Source of the DNA: an uncultured Bacteroidales bacterium
GTDB taxonomy: Bacteria; Bacteroidota; Bacteroidia; Bacteroidales; UBA932
Direction: 5' to 3'
Assembly (NCBI GenBank): GCA_905235995.1
Contig: CAJONI010000065.1
Coordinates: 1 to 35,510 of the forward strand
Length of the DNA: 35,510 bases
The notes beneath the pieces are model-generated. The model was given only the letters and a program-made list of their open reading frames with translations. It did no database searches and was not told where the DNA came from. Position numbers and translations under genes: made by a program. Position 1 is the first letter of the stretch. Each line of letters begins with the position of its first letter. Shown one piece after another: positions 21,645-30,703 of this stretch.

Positions 21645-24600
21645 ATGAGCCGTCGTCTCTTCGTCGAAAAGAAACCAGCCTTCCAGGTCGAGGCCGAAAG
21701 CCTCCGGAAGGACTTCAACGAGAATCTGGGCCTTAGCCTGCGTAAGCTCCGGCTGATCAATCTCTACGACCTGTCCGGCTTCAGCGATGAACTGCTGGAG
21801 AAATGCCGCTATACGGTCTTCGGAGAGAGAGTGTCCGACACGGTGAGCGACAGCTTCGAACCGGAGGGCTGCCGCTATCTGGCCGTGGAGTTTCTCCCGG
21901 GCCAGTTCGACCAGCGCGCCGCCTCCGCCCTGGACTGCGTTCACCTGGTCGACCCTGCAGCCGACGTGACCATCCACAGCGGCAGGCTGCTTGTTTTCGA
22001 CGACGACTTCTCCGACGAGGGGATGGATGCAGTGCGCCGCTACTTTATCAACGCGGTTGAGGCGCGCGAAAAGGACCTCTCGGTGTATGCGGGCGGGGAA
22101 GATGCTTCCGTGCGTCCTCTCGCCTCGCTCGAAGGCTTCATCGAGATGCAGGAAAGCGAACTGGCTCCTTTTTGCAAAGAATGGGGCCTGGCCATGAATG
22201 CCGACGACCTCCGCGAGGTACTGCTGCATTTCCGCAGTGAGGGCCGCAACCCCACCGAAACCGAGCTCCGCATCCTCGACACCTATTGGAGCGACCACTG
22301 CCGCCACACCACCTTCACTACCGAGCTGACCGCGATCAGCGTGGAGGATTCCTTCATCAAGCCGGCCCTGGAAGCCGGCCTGCGGCAGTTCGAGGCCATC
22401 CGCCACGAGCTGGGGCGCGACCATAAACCTCTATGCCTCATGGAACTGGCCACAATCGGCGCCCGCTACCTGAAGCACAAGGGCGTGCTGGACAACCAGG
22501 AGGATAGCGAAGAGAACAACGCCTGCAGCATAGTGATCGACGTGGACGTCGACGGGAAGCCCGAGAAGTGGCTGCTGCAGCTCAAGAACGAGACCCACAA
22601 CCATCCCACCGAGATCGAGCCGTTCGGCGGCGCCGCGACCTGCCTCGGCGGGGCCATACGCGACCCGCTCTCCGGCCGTGCCTATGTCTACCAGGCCATG
22701 CGGGTGACCGGTGCGGGCGACATCTGGAAACCTGTCGACGAGACCCTCCCCGGGAAGCTGCCGCAGAGGGTCATCAGCCGCAAGGCCGCTGCGGGCTATT
22801 CGAGCTACGGCAACCAGATAGGCCTGGCCACGACCCATGTGCGCGAGATTTTCCACGAGGGCTACACTGCCAAGAGGATGGAGGTCGGTGCGGTGGTGGG
22901 CGCAGTCCCTGCCGCGCAGGTGACGCGCGAGCGCCCTGCACCGGGCGACGTGATACTGCTGCTCGGCGGACGCACTGGCCGCGATGGCATAGGAGGCGCA
23001 ACCGGCTCATCCAAGGGACATACCGGGGCTTCGCTGACCACCTGCGGCAGCGAGGTGCAGAAGGGCAACGCTCCCGAAGAGCGCAAGCTCCAGCGGCTGT
23101 TCCGCCGTCCCGAGGTCTCGAAACTTATCAAGAAGTCCAACGACTTCGGCGCCGGCGGCGTGAGCGTGGCCATAGGCGAGCTGGCCGACGGCCTGGAGAT
23201 TCATCTCGACCGCGTGCCCGTGAAATATGCGGGCCTTAACGCCATGGAGCTCTCCATCAGCGAGTCGCAGGAACGCATGGCGGTGGTCATCGCGGCAGCC
23301 GACCTCGCCGCGTTCGAGCGCTTCTGCGCCGAAGAAAACATCGAGGTTAACCATGTGGCCGACGTGACCGACACGGGGCGCATGCAGATATACAACGGAG
23401 CGCAGCTGGTGGCCGACCTGCCCCGCAGCTTCATCGACAGCGCCGGGGCCCGGCATTTCGCCCAGGCAGCCATCCTGCCGGTTGAAGACCGCGACCCGTT
23501 CGGCATCGCAGTGGAAGGCTCCACTCTGCAGGAGCGGCTCGAATCGCTGCTCGCTTCGCCCAACGTCACTTCGCAGAAGGGCCTGATAGAGATGTTCGAC
23601 TCCACCATCGGCAGTTCCACGGTGCTGATGCCCTTCGGCGGCCGTTGGCAGGACACAGAGTCGCAGGTTTCCGTTCAGAAACTGCCCGTGTCGGGCGAGA
23701 CCGACACCGCCAGCATGATGGCTTTCGGCTACAACCCCGACCTGGCTACCTGGAGCCCGTACCATGCAGCGGCCTACGCCGTGGTTGAGGCCTGCACCAA
23801 GGTTGCGGCCGCCGGCGGAGACTGGTCCGCCATGCGTTTCTCCTACCAGGAATACTTCGAACGCATGACTGCCGACCCGCATACCTGGGGCAAGCCGCTG
23901 TCGGCCCTGCTGGGCGCCTTGCGCATGCAGACGGCGCTCGGCCTGCCTTCTATAGGCGGCAAGGACTCGATGAGCGGTACCTTCGAACAGATCCACGTGC
24001 CGCCGACGCTGATCGCCTTCGGCATCACTCCGGTAAAAGCGTCGAGGGTCATCTCGCCCGAGTTCAAGCAAAAGGGCCACCGCATCTACCTGCTGCGGCA
24101 CAAGCCGCTGGCTGACCGCATGCCCGATACCGATGCACTGAAACAACTCTGGAGCTATGTCCACGAACAGATCGGGGCCGGCCACATCGTGGCGGCCTGG
24201 GCGGTGGGTTTCGGCGGCGTAGGGGAGGCCCTCTCCAAGATGGCCTTCGGCAACCGCTTCGGCTTCGACGTGCAACTGCCTGAAGCTGAGCTCTTCCGCC
24301 TAGGTTACGGCTCTCTCGTCGTTGAGGCGACGGAAGAGCTGAAGGATCCTTGTGCGCTGCTGCTCGGCACTGTGACCGACGGCGATGTCGTGCTCAACGG
24401 CGTGCAGATGTCGCTCGCATCCCTGCGCAAAGCCTGCTTCGCCCGCTTCGCTGAAATCTACCCCGAGCGGACCCCGTTCCCCGCTCATCCCGTGCCGGAT
24501 TTCGCGGATGTTTTCTCCCGCAATGACGCGCCCGTTTATCCGGGTGACGCCATCGGGCAGCCGCTCGTGCTGCTGCCGGTCTTCCCCGGCACCAACTGCG

Positions 24601-25358
24601 ACTACGACACCGCCTCGGCTTTCCGTCGCGCCGGTGCCCGCACCCGTTTCCTGGTGTTCCGCAACCTCACTGAACAGGACGTGCTCGACTCCATAGACGC
24701 GCTCTGCCGCGGCCTGGCCGAGTGCCAGATCCTCGCCCTCTCGGGCGGCTTCTCCTCTGGAGACGAACCGGACGGAAGCGGCAAGTTCATCGCCAATGTG
24801 CTCGGTAACCCGAAGGTCGCCGCGCAGCTGCAGGCGCTGCTCGCCCGCAAGGGTCTCATCCTTGGCATCTGCAACGGTTTCCAGGCCCTGGTCAAGAGCG
24901 GCCTGCTGCCCGACGGCAAGCTGGGCGTGACGGCCACCGATCCCACGCTCTTCCGCAACGATATCAACCGGCATGTGTCACAGCTGGTTACGACGGTCGT
25001 CTCTTCGACACGCTCGCCGTGGCTCGCGGGCTTCCAGGCGGGCGAACTCCACACCGTGGCCGTGAGCCATGGCGAAGGCAAGTTCGTGGTCAGTCCCGAG
25101 CAGGCCAGGCATCTCTTCGCCAACGGCCAGGTGGCCTTCCGCTATGCCGATCCCGCGACGGGCGAACCTACGATGGAATCGCCCTGCAATCCCAACGGCT
25201 CTTCCTATGCCATCGAGGGCATCGTCAGCCCCGATGGCCTCGTCCTTGGCAAGATGGGCCACTCAGAGCGGCGAGGTGCCGACCTCTACCGCAACATTCC
25301 CTCGCAGGTGGGCGAATCGATCTTTGAAAATGCAGTGAATTACTTCAGAAAGAAATAG
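21645..25358 (+). CDS. purL: Phosphoribosylformylglycinamidine synthase, large form
   Basis: A 1237-residue single-chain FGAM synthase with its own glutaminase. The N-terminal domain begins [13 protein letters not shown], as in the clade found mainly in Clostridia and streptococci. The synthase half includes [20 protein letters not shown] (ATP/FGAR site) and [18 protein letters not shown]. The C-terminal class I glutamine amidotransferase (about residues 965-1237) has the nucleophile Cys1076 in GICNGFQ and the His1206/Glu1208 pair in KMGHSERR. It converts FGAR, glutamine and ATP to FGAM. It follows purE by 10 bases and precedes purM by 2. The protein is intact, without frameshift. Its type differs from the PurL I recall from Bacteroides. 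Confidence 0.96.
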   Translation: MSRRLFVEKKPAFQVEAESLRKDFNENLGLSLRKLRLINLYDLSGFSDELLEKCRYTVFGERVSDTVSDSFEPEGCRYLAVEFLPGQFDQRAASALDCVHLVDPAADVTIHSGRLLVFDDDFSDEGMDAVRRYFINAVEAREKDLSVYAGGEDASVRPLASLEGFIEMQESELAPFCKEWGLAMNADDLREVLLHFRSEGRNPTETELRILDTYWSDHCRHTTFTTELTAISVEDSFIKPALEAGLRQFEAIRHELGRDHKPLCLMELATIGARYLKHKGVLDNQEDSEENNACSIVIDVDVDGKPEKWLLQLKNETHNHPTEIEPFGGAATCLGGAIRDPLSGRAYVYQAMRVTGAGDIWKPVDETLPGKLPQRVISRKAAAGYSSYGNQIGLATTHVREIFHEGYTAKRMEVGAVVGAVPAAQVTRERPAPGDVILLLGGRTGRDGIGGATGSSKGHTGASLTTCGSEVQKGNAPEERKLQRLFRRPEVSKLIKKSNDFGAGGVSVAIGELADGLEIHLDRVPVKYAGLNAMELSISESQERMAVVIAAADLAAFERFCAEENIEVNHVADVTDTGRMQIYNGAQLVADLPRSFIDSAGARHFAQAAILPVEDRDPFGIAVEGSTLQERLESLLASPNVTSQKGLIEMFDSTIGSSTVLMPFGGRWQDTESQVSVQKLPVSGETDTASMMAFGYNPDLATWSPYHAAAYAVVEACTKVAAAGGDWSAMRFSYQEYFERMTADPHTWGKPLSALLGALRMQTALGLPSIGGKDSMSGTFEQIHVPPTLIAFGITPVKASRVISPEFKQKGHRIYLLRHKPLADRMPDTDALKQLWSYVHEQIGAGHIVAAWAVGFGGVGEALSKMAFGNRFGFDVQLPEAELFRLGYGSLVVEATEELKDPCALLLGTVTDGDVVLNGVQMSLASLRKACFARFAEIYPERTPFPAHPVPDFADVFSRNDAPVYPGDAIGQPLVLLPVFPGTNCDYDTASAFRRAGARTRFLVFRNLTEQDVLDSIDALCRGLAECQILALSGGFSSGDEPDGSGKFIANVLGNPKVAAQLQALLARKGLILGICNGFQALVKSGLLPDGKLGVTATDPTLFRNDINRHVSQLVTTVVSSTRSPWLAGFQAGELHTVAVSHGEGKFVVSPEQARHLFANGQVAFRYADPATGEPTMESPCNPNGSSYAIEGIVSPDGLVLGKMGHSERRGADLYRNIPSQVGESIFENAVNYFRKK

Positions 25359-25360
25359 TT

Positions 25361-26392
25361 ATGGCTATAGATTATGAAAAGGCGGGCGTAAGCCTGGAAG
25401 CAGGATATGAGGTGGTGAGGCGCATCAAGCAGCATGTGGCTTCGACCAGGCGTCCCGGATGGATGGGCGGCATAGGCTCCTTTGGCGGCATGTTCGACCT
25501 TGCGTCGCTGGGCTATCGCGAACCTGTACTTGTGAGCGGCACCGACGGTGTGGGCACGAAGCTCAAGATCGCCTTCGCGATGGACAGGCACGACACCATC
25601 GGCATCGACGCCGTGGCCATGTGCGTCAACGACGTGCTGGCTCAGGGCGCCGAGCCGCTGTTCTTCCTCGATTATGTGGCTGTAGGTCATAATGTTCCCG
25701 CGAAGATCGAGGCCATCGTCAGCGGAGTGGCGGAAGGCTGCCGCCAGGCCGGTTGTGCGCTGGTGGGCGGCGAGACCGCCGAGATGCCGGGCATGTATGC
25801 CGACGGAGAATACGACATCGCCGGCTTCACTGTCGGCGTGGTGGAGAAGAGCCGGCTCATCGACGGTTCGAAAGTGGCCGTGGGCGACGTGCTGGTGGGC
25901 ATCGCTTCGAGCGGTGTGCATTCCAACGGCTTCAGCCTTGTGCGCAAGATAGTGGCCGACGCAGGCCTCTCCCTGCAGGAGCGCTGCCCTGAGCTGGACG
26001 GCCGGGTACTCGGCGAGGTGCTGCTCACCCCGACGAACATCTATGTCAAGGAAGTGCTGGAAGTCATCCGGCACTGCGACGTGCACGGCGTGGCCCACAT
26101 CACGGGCGGCGGCTTCGACGAGAACATCCCGCGCATCCTGCAGCCGGGGCAGGGGATTGAGGTGGAGGAAGGTAGCTGGGAGATCCTGCCCGTATTCAAG
26201 GCCCTGGAGAAGTGGGGCGGCATCCCGCACCGGGAGATGTTCAACATCTTCAACATGGGTGTGGGCATGGTGCTGGCCCTCGATGCGGCTGAAGCCGAAG
26301 AGGCCATCTCCCTTCTTTCCAAGGCCGGCCGCAAGGCTTCCGTCATTGGCCGTGTCACTGATGTCCCCGGTGTCAATATCATCTTGAAATGA
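25361..26392 (+). CDS. purM: Phosphoribosylformylglycinamidine cyclo-ligase (AIR synthetase)
   Basis: A 343-residue PurM that closes the imidazole ring of FGAM to give AIR using ATP. Conserved segments include [19 protein letters not shown] at the start, [36 protein letters not shown] and [11 protein letters not shown]. The size and these segments match the compact PurM of Firmicutes and Proteobacteria, rather than the longer form I associate with Bacteroides. It starts 2 bases after purL and overlaps purN by 4 bases. Confidence 0.96.
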   Translation: MAIDYEKAGVSLEAGYEVVRRIKQHVASTRRPGWMGGIGSFGGMFDLASLGYREPVLVSGTDGVGTKLKIAFAMDRHDTIGIDAVAMCVNDVLAQGAEPLFFLDYVAVGHNVPAKIEAIVSGVAEGCRQAGCALVGGETAEMPGMYADGEYDIAGFTVGVVEKSRLIDGSKVAVGDVLVGIASSGVHSNGFSLVRKIVADAGLSLQERCPELDGRVLGEVLLTPTNIYVKEVLEVIRHCDVHGVAHITGGGFDENIPRILQPGQGIEVEEGSWEILPVFKALEKWGGIPHREMFNIFNMGVGMVLALDAAEAEEAISLLSKAGRKASVIGRVTDVPGVNIILK

Positions 26393-26949
26393 AGAAGATA
26401 GCGATATTTGCCAGCGGTTCCGGCACCAACTTCGAGGCCATAGCGCAGGCCTGCGCCGACGGGCGCATCGACGCCCGCGTGGCACTGCTCGTGTGTGACG
26501 TGCCGGGCGCGAAGGTGCTGGAGAGGGCTGAGCGTTTCGGCGTCCCGGCCTTCTGCTTCAGTCCCAGGTCCTACGCCAGCAAGGCGGATTTCGAGCGTGA
26601 GATCGCGGATCGCATGGACGCGCTGGGCATCGACCTGGTGTGCCTTGCGGGCTACATGCGTATCATCGGCCCGACGCTGCTTGAGCGCTATGGCGGCCGC
26701 ATCATCAACATCCATCCCGCGCTGTTGCCTGCGTTCAAGGGTGCGCACGCAGTGGAGGACGCCGTGGCCTACGGCGTGAAGGTCTACGGCATCACCATCC
26801 ACTGGGTCGACGAGACGCTTGACGGCGGGAAGATCATCGCGCAGGAAGCCTTCCCTTACGAGGGCTCCGACCCGGCCGAGGTGCACCGCATCGGCCAGAA
26901 AATCGAACATCGTCTCTATGTGGAGACAATCAATAAGTTACTGCAATGA
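26389..26949 (+). CDS. purN: Phosphoribosylglycinamide formyltransferase
   Basis: A 186-residue GAR transformylase that moves a formyl group from 10-formyltetrahydrofolate to [12 protein letters not shown] binds the substrate phosphate, the catalytic N107 and H109 lie in [13 protein letters not shown] and the third catalytic residue D141 in WVDETLDGG. Start and stop both lie in 4-base overlaps with purM and purH. Its folate cofactor comes from FolD, encoded later in the same run. Confidence 0.95.
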   Translation: MKKIAIFASGSGTNFEAIAQACADGRIDARVALLVCDVPGAKVLERAERFGVPAFCFSPRSYASKADFEREIADRMDALGIDLVCLAGYMRIIGPTLLERYGGRIINIHPALLPAFKGAHAVEDAVAYGVKVYGITIHWVDETLDGGKIIAQEAFPYEGSDPAEVHRIGQKIEHRLYVETINKLLQ

Positions 26950-28475
26950 GAGCACTGATCAGCGTAAGCGACAAGACGGGCGTGGCGGCCTTCGCCGCGG
27001 CCCTTTCCTCCCTCGGCTGGGATATCATCGCCACGGGCGGCACGCAGCGCCTGCTGGAGCAGGAAGGAGTTAAGACCATAGGCATCAGCGAGGTCACGGG
27101 CTTCCCGGAAATCTGCGACGGACGTGTCAAGACCCTGCACCCGAAGGTCCACGGGGGCCTGCTGGCCCGGCGCGACCTGCCGTCGCATCTTCAGGCCCTC
27201 CGCGACAACGGCATCGAGTTCATCGACCTTGTGTGCGTAAATCTCTATCCCTTCGCCGCGACCATCGCGAAGCCGGGCGTGACGATGGAAGATGCGGTCG
27301 AGAACATCGACATCGGGGGTCCGTCGATGCTGCGCAGCGCGGCCAAGAACTGGAAGGACGTGACGGTGGTCTGCGACCCTGCCGACTACGGGCGGGTGCT
27401 CGACGAGATCCGCACCTCAGGCAACACCCAGGCTGCCACGCGGCTCGAACTCTCGGCCAAGGCCTACACGCACACGGCGCAGTACGACACTATGATCGCG
27501 CGCTACATGCGGGCCCAGGCCGGTCTTCCGGAGAAGCTTTTCCTGGAATACGACCTGAAGCAGCCGCTGCGCTACGGCGAGAATCCTCACCAGGACGCGA
27601 AGTTCTTCGCGGCCCTGAAGCCTGAGCCGTATTCCCTGGCCTTCGCCCGGCAGATTCAGGGCAAGGAGATGTCCTACAACAACATCCAGGACGCGAACGC
27701 GGCGCTGAACATCGTGCGCGACTTCGCCGAACCTTTCTGTGTGGCTCTCAAGCATATGAATCCTTGCGGAGCAGCGGTGGGGGAGACCATCGAGGCGGCC
27801 TGGCAGGCGGCCTACGAGGCCGACAAGGTGAGCATCTATGGGGGCATCGTGGCGGTCAACCGCGAGCTGACCGCGGAGGTGGCGCAGGGGATGAAGCCCA
27901 TCTTCCTGGAGATTGTCATCGCGCCTTCGTTTACTCCTGAAGCTCTTGAGATTCTCTCGTCGAAGAAGAATCTGCGGGTGCTGGAGGTGGCGATGGAACC
28001 TGTCGCTGAGGCTCCGATACAGTATGTGGGTGTCAACGGGGGAATGCTCGTACAGCGGCTCGACACTGCGGTTGAGGCCATAGTGCCGGAGATGTGCGTC
28101 ACCCGCGTCAAGCCTACCGAGGCACAACTGCGCGACATGGACTTCGGCTGGCGTATCGTCAAGCACGTGAAATCCAATGCGATAGCAGTTTTGAAAGACG
28201 GGCATACCCTTGGCGTCGGCGCCGGCCAGATGAACCGCGTAGGTTCGGCGGAGATCGCCCTGAAGGAGGCGCAGGCCGCCGGCTTCACGGAAGGCCTGGT
28301 GCTGGCCTCCGACGGATTCCTGCCCTTCGGTGACACCGTGGCCCTCGCCGCCCAATACGGCGTCACGGCCATCGTCCAGCCCGGCGGCTCCATCCGTGAC
28401 GAAGATTCCATCGCCAAAGCCGACGAACTCGGCATCACGATGCTCTTCACAGGCGTAAGGCACTTTAAACACTGA
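26946..28475 (+). CDS. purH: Bifunctional AICAR transformylase / IMP cyclohydrolase
   Basis: A 509-residue two-domain enzyme that carries out the last two steps to IMP. The N-terminal cyclohydrolase (about residues 1-190) opens with ALISVSDKTG and has KTLHPKVHGG (Lys62 to Gly71). The C-terminal AICAR transformylase carries the catalytic Lys269-His270 in LKHMNPCGAAVG. The N-terminus has the VSDKTG form common in Firmicutes and Proteobacteria, while Bacteroides PurH, as I recall, reads VYHKEG there. The gene overlaps purN by 4 bases and purD follows after 4. Confidence 0.96.
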   Translation: MRALISVSDKTGVAAFAAALSSLGWDIIATGGTQRLLEQEGVKTIGISEVTGFPEICDGRVKTLHPKVHGGLLARRDLPSHLQALRDNGIEFIDLVCVNLYPFAATIAKPGVTMEDAVENIDIGGPSMLRSAAKNWKDVTVVCDPADYGRVLDEIRTSGNTQAATRLELSAKAYTHTAQYDTMIARYMRAQAGLPEKLFLEYDLKQPLRYGENPHQDAKFFAALKPEPYSLAFARQIQGKEMSYNNIQDANAALNIVRDFAEPFCVALKHMNPCGAAVGETIEAAWQAAYEADKVSIYGGIVAVNRELTAEVAQGMKPIFLEIVIAPSFTPEALEILSSKKNLRVLEVAMEPVAEAPIQYVGVNGGMLVQRLDTAVEAIVPEMCVTRVKPTEAQLRDMDFGWRIVKHVKSNAIAVLKDGHTLGVGAGQMNRVGSAEIALKEAQAAGFTEGLVLASDGFLPFGDTVALAAQYGVTAIVQPGGSIRDEDSIAKADELGITMLFTGVRHFKH

Positions 28476-28479
28476 CTAT

Positions 28480-29754
28480 ATGCTCAAGAAAGTACTGGTT
28501 GTTGGTGGAGGCGGGCGGGAGCACGCCATCGTGGATGCGCTGGCGCGCTCGGCGCAGGTCGGTGAGATATATTGCGCGCCGGGCAACGCAGGGATTGCCG
28601 CGCAGGCGGAATGCGTGCCGCTGAAAGATACGGATGTCGAGGGACTGCTGCGTTTTGCGCAGGAGAAGATGATCGACCTTACGGTCGTGGGACCCGAGGC
28701 CGCGCTGGCCGTGGGTATCGTCGACAGGTTCAGGGAGGCGGGGCTGAAGATCTTCGGCCACACACAGGCTGCGACCGCCATCGAGTCCAGCAAGGATTTC
28801 GCCAAGCGGCTGATGGCCGGGGCCGCTGTCCCTACCGCTGCCTATCAGACGTTTACCGACTTCGATAAGGCCTGGGCCTATGTACAGGCAGGTTCTCTGC
28901 CGACGGTTATCAAGTACGACGGCCTGGCAGCAGGCAAGGGCGTGGTCGTGGCCACGACCGCGGCCGAGGCCGAAGCTGCGTTGCGCGACATGCTGCTGGA
29001 CGGCCGCTACGTGGAAGGGAAGGTGGTGATTGAGGAGTTCCTCTCCGGTCCCGAGTTCTCGCTGATGGCCTTTGTTTCCGGACGTCAGGTGCGGCCGATG
29101 GTGGCCGCGCAGGACCACAAACGTGCCTTCGACGGCGACGCCGGCCCGAATACGGGCGGAATGGGTGCCTACACGGAATCGTTTGCCACGGGCAGGAGCG
29201 GCCTTTCGTTCATCTCTGACGAAGAATATGATTTCGCTGTGACGAAGATCCTGCAGCCCGTCGCCGATGCGATGGCCGATGCCGGGACACCGCTCAGCGG
29301 TGTGCTCTACGGCGGTCTGATGAAGACCCCGGCCGGAATCAAGGTGATTGAGTTCAATGCGCGTTTCGGCGACCCTGAGACGGAGGTCGTGCTGCCGCGC
29401 CTGGAGAGCGACATCTACGAAGTGTTCGAAGCCGCTGCGGAAGGCCGCGCGCTTCCGGCGCTCAGCTGGAAAGTCGCCTCCGTGATGGGCGTGGTGATGG
29501 CCTCGAAGGGCTATCCCGGCAGCTACTCAAAAGGCGCCCCGATCGCAGTTTCGCCCGAATTTTCCGAGAGAATCTACCATATGGGCACGAAGCGTACCGA
29601 TGACGGCATGGTAACCGCCGGCGGCCGCGTCCTGATGGTCGTCTCCGAGGCTCCGACCATGAAGGAAGCCGCCCGCCGCTGCTATGCAGGCGTAGCCCAA
29701 ATCAGCTGCGACAACTTGTTTTATCGGAAAGATATCGCGAAATTTGTACTTTAG
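28480..29754 (+). CDS. purD: Phosphoribosylamine--glycine ligase
   Basis: A 424-residue ATP-grasp enzyme that joins phosphoribosylamine and glycine to form GAR. Conserved segments include the Gly-rich start VLVVGGGGREHAI, VVGPEAALAVGIVD, YDGLAAGKGVVVA and DHKRAFDGDAGPNTGGMGA (ATP-grasp core), and EFNARFGDPETEVVLPR (metal site). It is the last purine-pathway gene in the series. A palindromic repeat-like hairpin begins directly at its stop codon and separates it from folD. Confidence 0.96.
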   Translation: MLKKVLVVGGGGREHAIVDALARSAQVGEIYCAPGNAGIAAQAECVPLKDTDVEGLLRFAQEKMIDLTVVGPEAALAVGIVDRFREAGLKIFGHTQAATAIESSKDFAKRLMAGAAVPTAAYQTFTDFDKAWAYVQAGSLPTVIKYDGLAAGKGVVVATTAAEAEAALRDMLLDGRYVEGKVVIEEFLSGPEFSLMAFVSGRQVRPMVAAQDHKRAFDGDAGPNTGGMGAYTESFATGRSGLSFISDEEYDFAVTKILQPVADAMADAGTPLSGVLYGGLMKTPAGIKVIEFNARFGDPETEVVLPRLESDIYEVFEAAAEGRALPALSWKVASVMGVVMASKGYPGSYSKGAPIAVSPEFSERIYHMGTKRTDDGMVTAGGRVLMVVSEAPTMKEAARRCYAGVAQISCDNLFYRKDIAKFVL

Positions 29755-29779
29755 ATTCCGGGTCAAGCCCGGAATGACG
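29754..29779. repeat. REP-like palindromic sequence between purD and folD
   Basis: The arms ATTCCGGG (29755-29762) and CCCGGAAT (29768-29775) form an eight-pair perfect hairpin around the loop TCAAG, flanked by G and GACG. This GATTCCGGG...CCCGGAATGACG form resembles dispersed palindromic repeats known in several bacterial phyla. It follows the purD stop directly and contributes an in-frame ATG (29774) ahead of folD. Only one copy is in the window, so its repeat status is inferred. Confidence 0.5.
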
Positions 29780-29788
29780 CAAGTTAAC

Positions 29789-30637
29789 ATGGGAAAGGTC
29801 ATAGACGGAAAAGCCATTGCTGCAGGGCTGTATGAAGAGATGCAGCGGGAAGTCGTTGAACTTGAGCAGAAGTACGGCCGTCGGCCGGGCCTGACGGTCA
29901 TCATCGTCGGCGAAGACCCCGCCAGCCAGGTGTACGTGCGCAACAAGGAGATCGCTGCCAAGAAGGTCGGTTTCGTCTCCGAAGTCATCCGCATGCCCGA
30001 ACAGACTACCCAGGAAGAACTCCTGAAGGTTATCGCCCGGCTCAACGCCGACCCTACAGTCGACGGCATCCTCGTACAGCTGCCCGTCCCGAAACACATC
30101 GACAAGGACGCCGTCATCGCAGCCGTAGCCCCCGAAAAAGACGTGGACGGCTTCTTCGGCATGAAATCCGGCTTCACGATGAAGCAGGGTTACGTCGCCC
30201 CCTGCACGCCCCGCGCCTGCATCCACCTGATCAAGACCACCGGCGAGACGATAGAAGGCAGGCACGCCCTCGTCGTGGGCCGCGGAGAACTCGTCGGCAA
30301 GCCGGTGGCGACCCTGCTGCTCAATGAGAACGCCACCGTAACCATCGCCCATTCCCGCACCCGGAACCTCGGAGAAATAGCTCGCACCGCCGACATCATC
30401 ATCGCAGCCGTAGGCCGCCCGCACATCATCACCGGCGATATGGTAAAGCCAGGCGCCATCCTGATCGACGTAGGCATCAACCGTGGCGCCGACGGCAAGC
30501 TCTGCGGCGACATCGACTTCGCATCAGCCTCTGAAAAAGCAGGATGGATCACACCAGTCCCCGGCGGCGTCGGCCCCATGACCATCGCCATGCTCATGCG
30601 CAACACCCTCGACTGCTATCTGAACCGCGTGCGTTGA
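29789..30637 (+). CDS. folD: Methylenetetrahydrofolate dehydrogenase/cyclohydrolase
   Basis: A 282-residue bifunctional enzyme that turns 5,10-methylene-THF into 10-formyl-THF, the donor for PurN and PurH. The catalytic Tyr49 and Lys53 (YVRNK), the GILVQLPVP segment, the NADP-binding GRGELVGKPVATLL stretch and PVPGGVGPMT are all present. The ATG at 29789 is chosen over upstream starts because MGKVIDGKAIA aligns with the usual FolD N-terminus; the alternative 29774 lies inside the palindromic repeat. Its position at the end of the purine genes fits its role. Confidence 0.95.
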   Translation: MGKVIDGKAIAAGLYEEMQREVVELEQKYGRRPGLTVIIVGEDPASQVYVRNKEIAAKKVGFVSEVIRMPEQTTQEELLKVIARLNADPTVDGILVQLPVPKHIDKDAVIAAVAPEKDVDGFFGMKSGFTMKQGYVAPCTPRACIHLIKTTGETIEGRHALVVGRGELVGKPVATLLLNENATVTIAHSRTRNLGEIARTADIIIAAVGRPHIITGDMVKPGAILIDVGINRGADGKLCGDIDFASASEKAGWITPVPGGVGPMTIAMLMRNTLDCYLNRVR

Positions 30638-30641
30638 TTTA

Positions 30642-30671
30642 TTGGTTTTTCACATTTATTTACTATTTTTG
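30642..30671 (+). promoter_or_regulatory. Promoter of the POT transporter gene
   Basis: TTG at 30642-30644 and TATTTTTG at 30664-30671 are 19 bases apart, the normal Bacteroidetes layout, and transcription would start near 30676-30680. The -7 box ends 32 bases before the ATG at 30704. Confidence 0.65.
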
Positions 30672-30684
30672 TATAATGTGAAAA
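30647..30684. promoter_or_regulatory. Operator-like inverted repeat around the POT promoter
   Basis: TTTTCACATT (30647-30656) and AATGTGAAAA (30675-30684) are perfect ten-base inverted arms, 18 bases apart, enclosing the -7 box. The arms lie between -33 and -7 and across the start site, a natural place for a repressor dimer or tetramer. An RNA hairpin from the DNA is unlikely to matter because transcription begins inside the repeat. Confidence 0.5.
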
Positions 30685-30703
30685 CAACAACAACGTATAC
30701 GAT

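Noticed and set aside
23007-24275. Open frame of 422 codons opposite purL
   Set aside because: Antisense shadow produced by codon bias of purL; no recognisable protein features.
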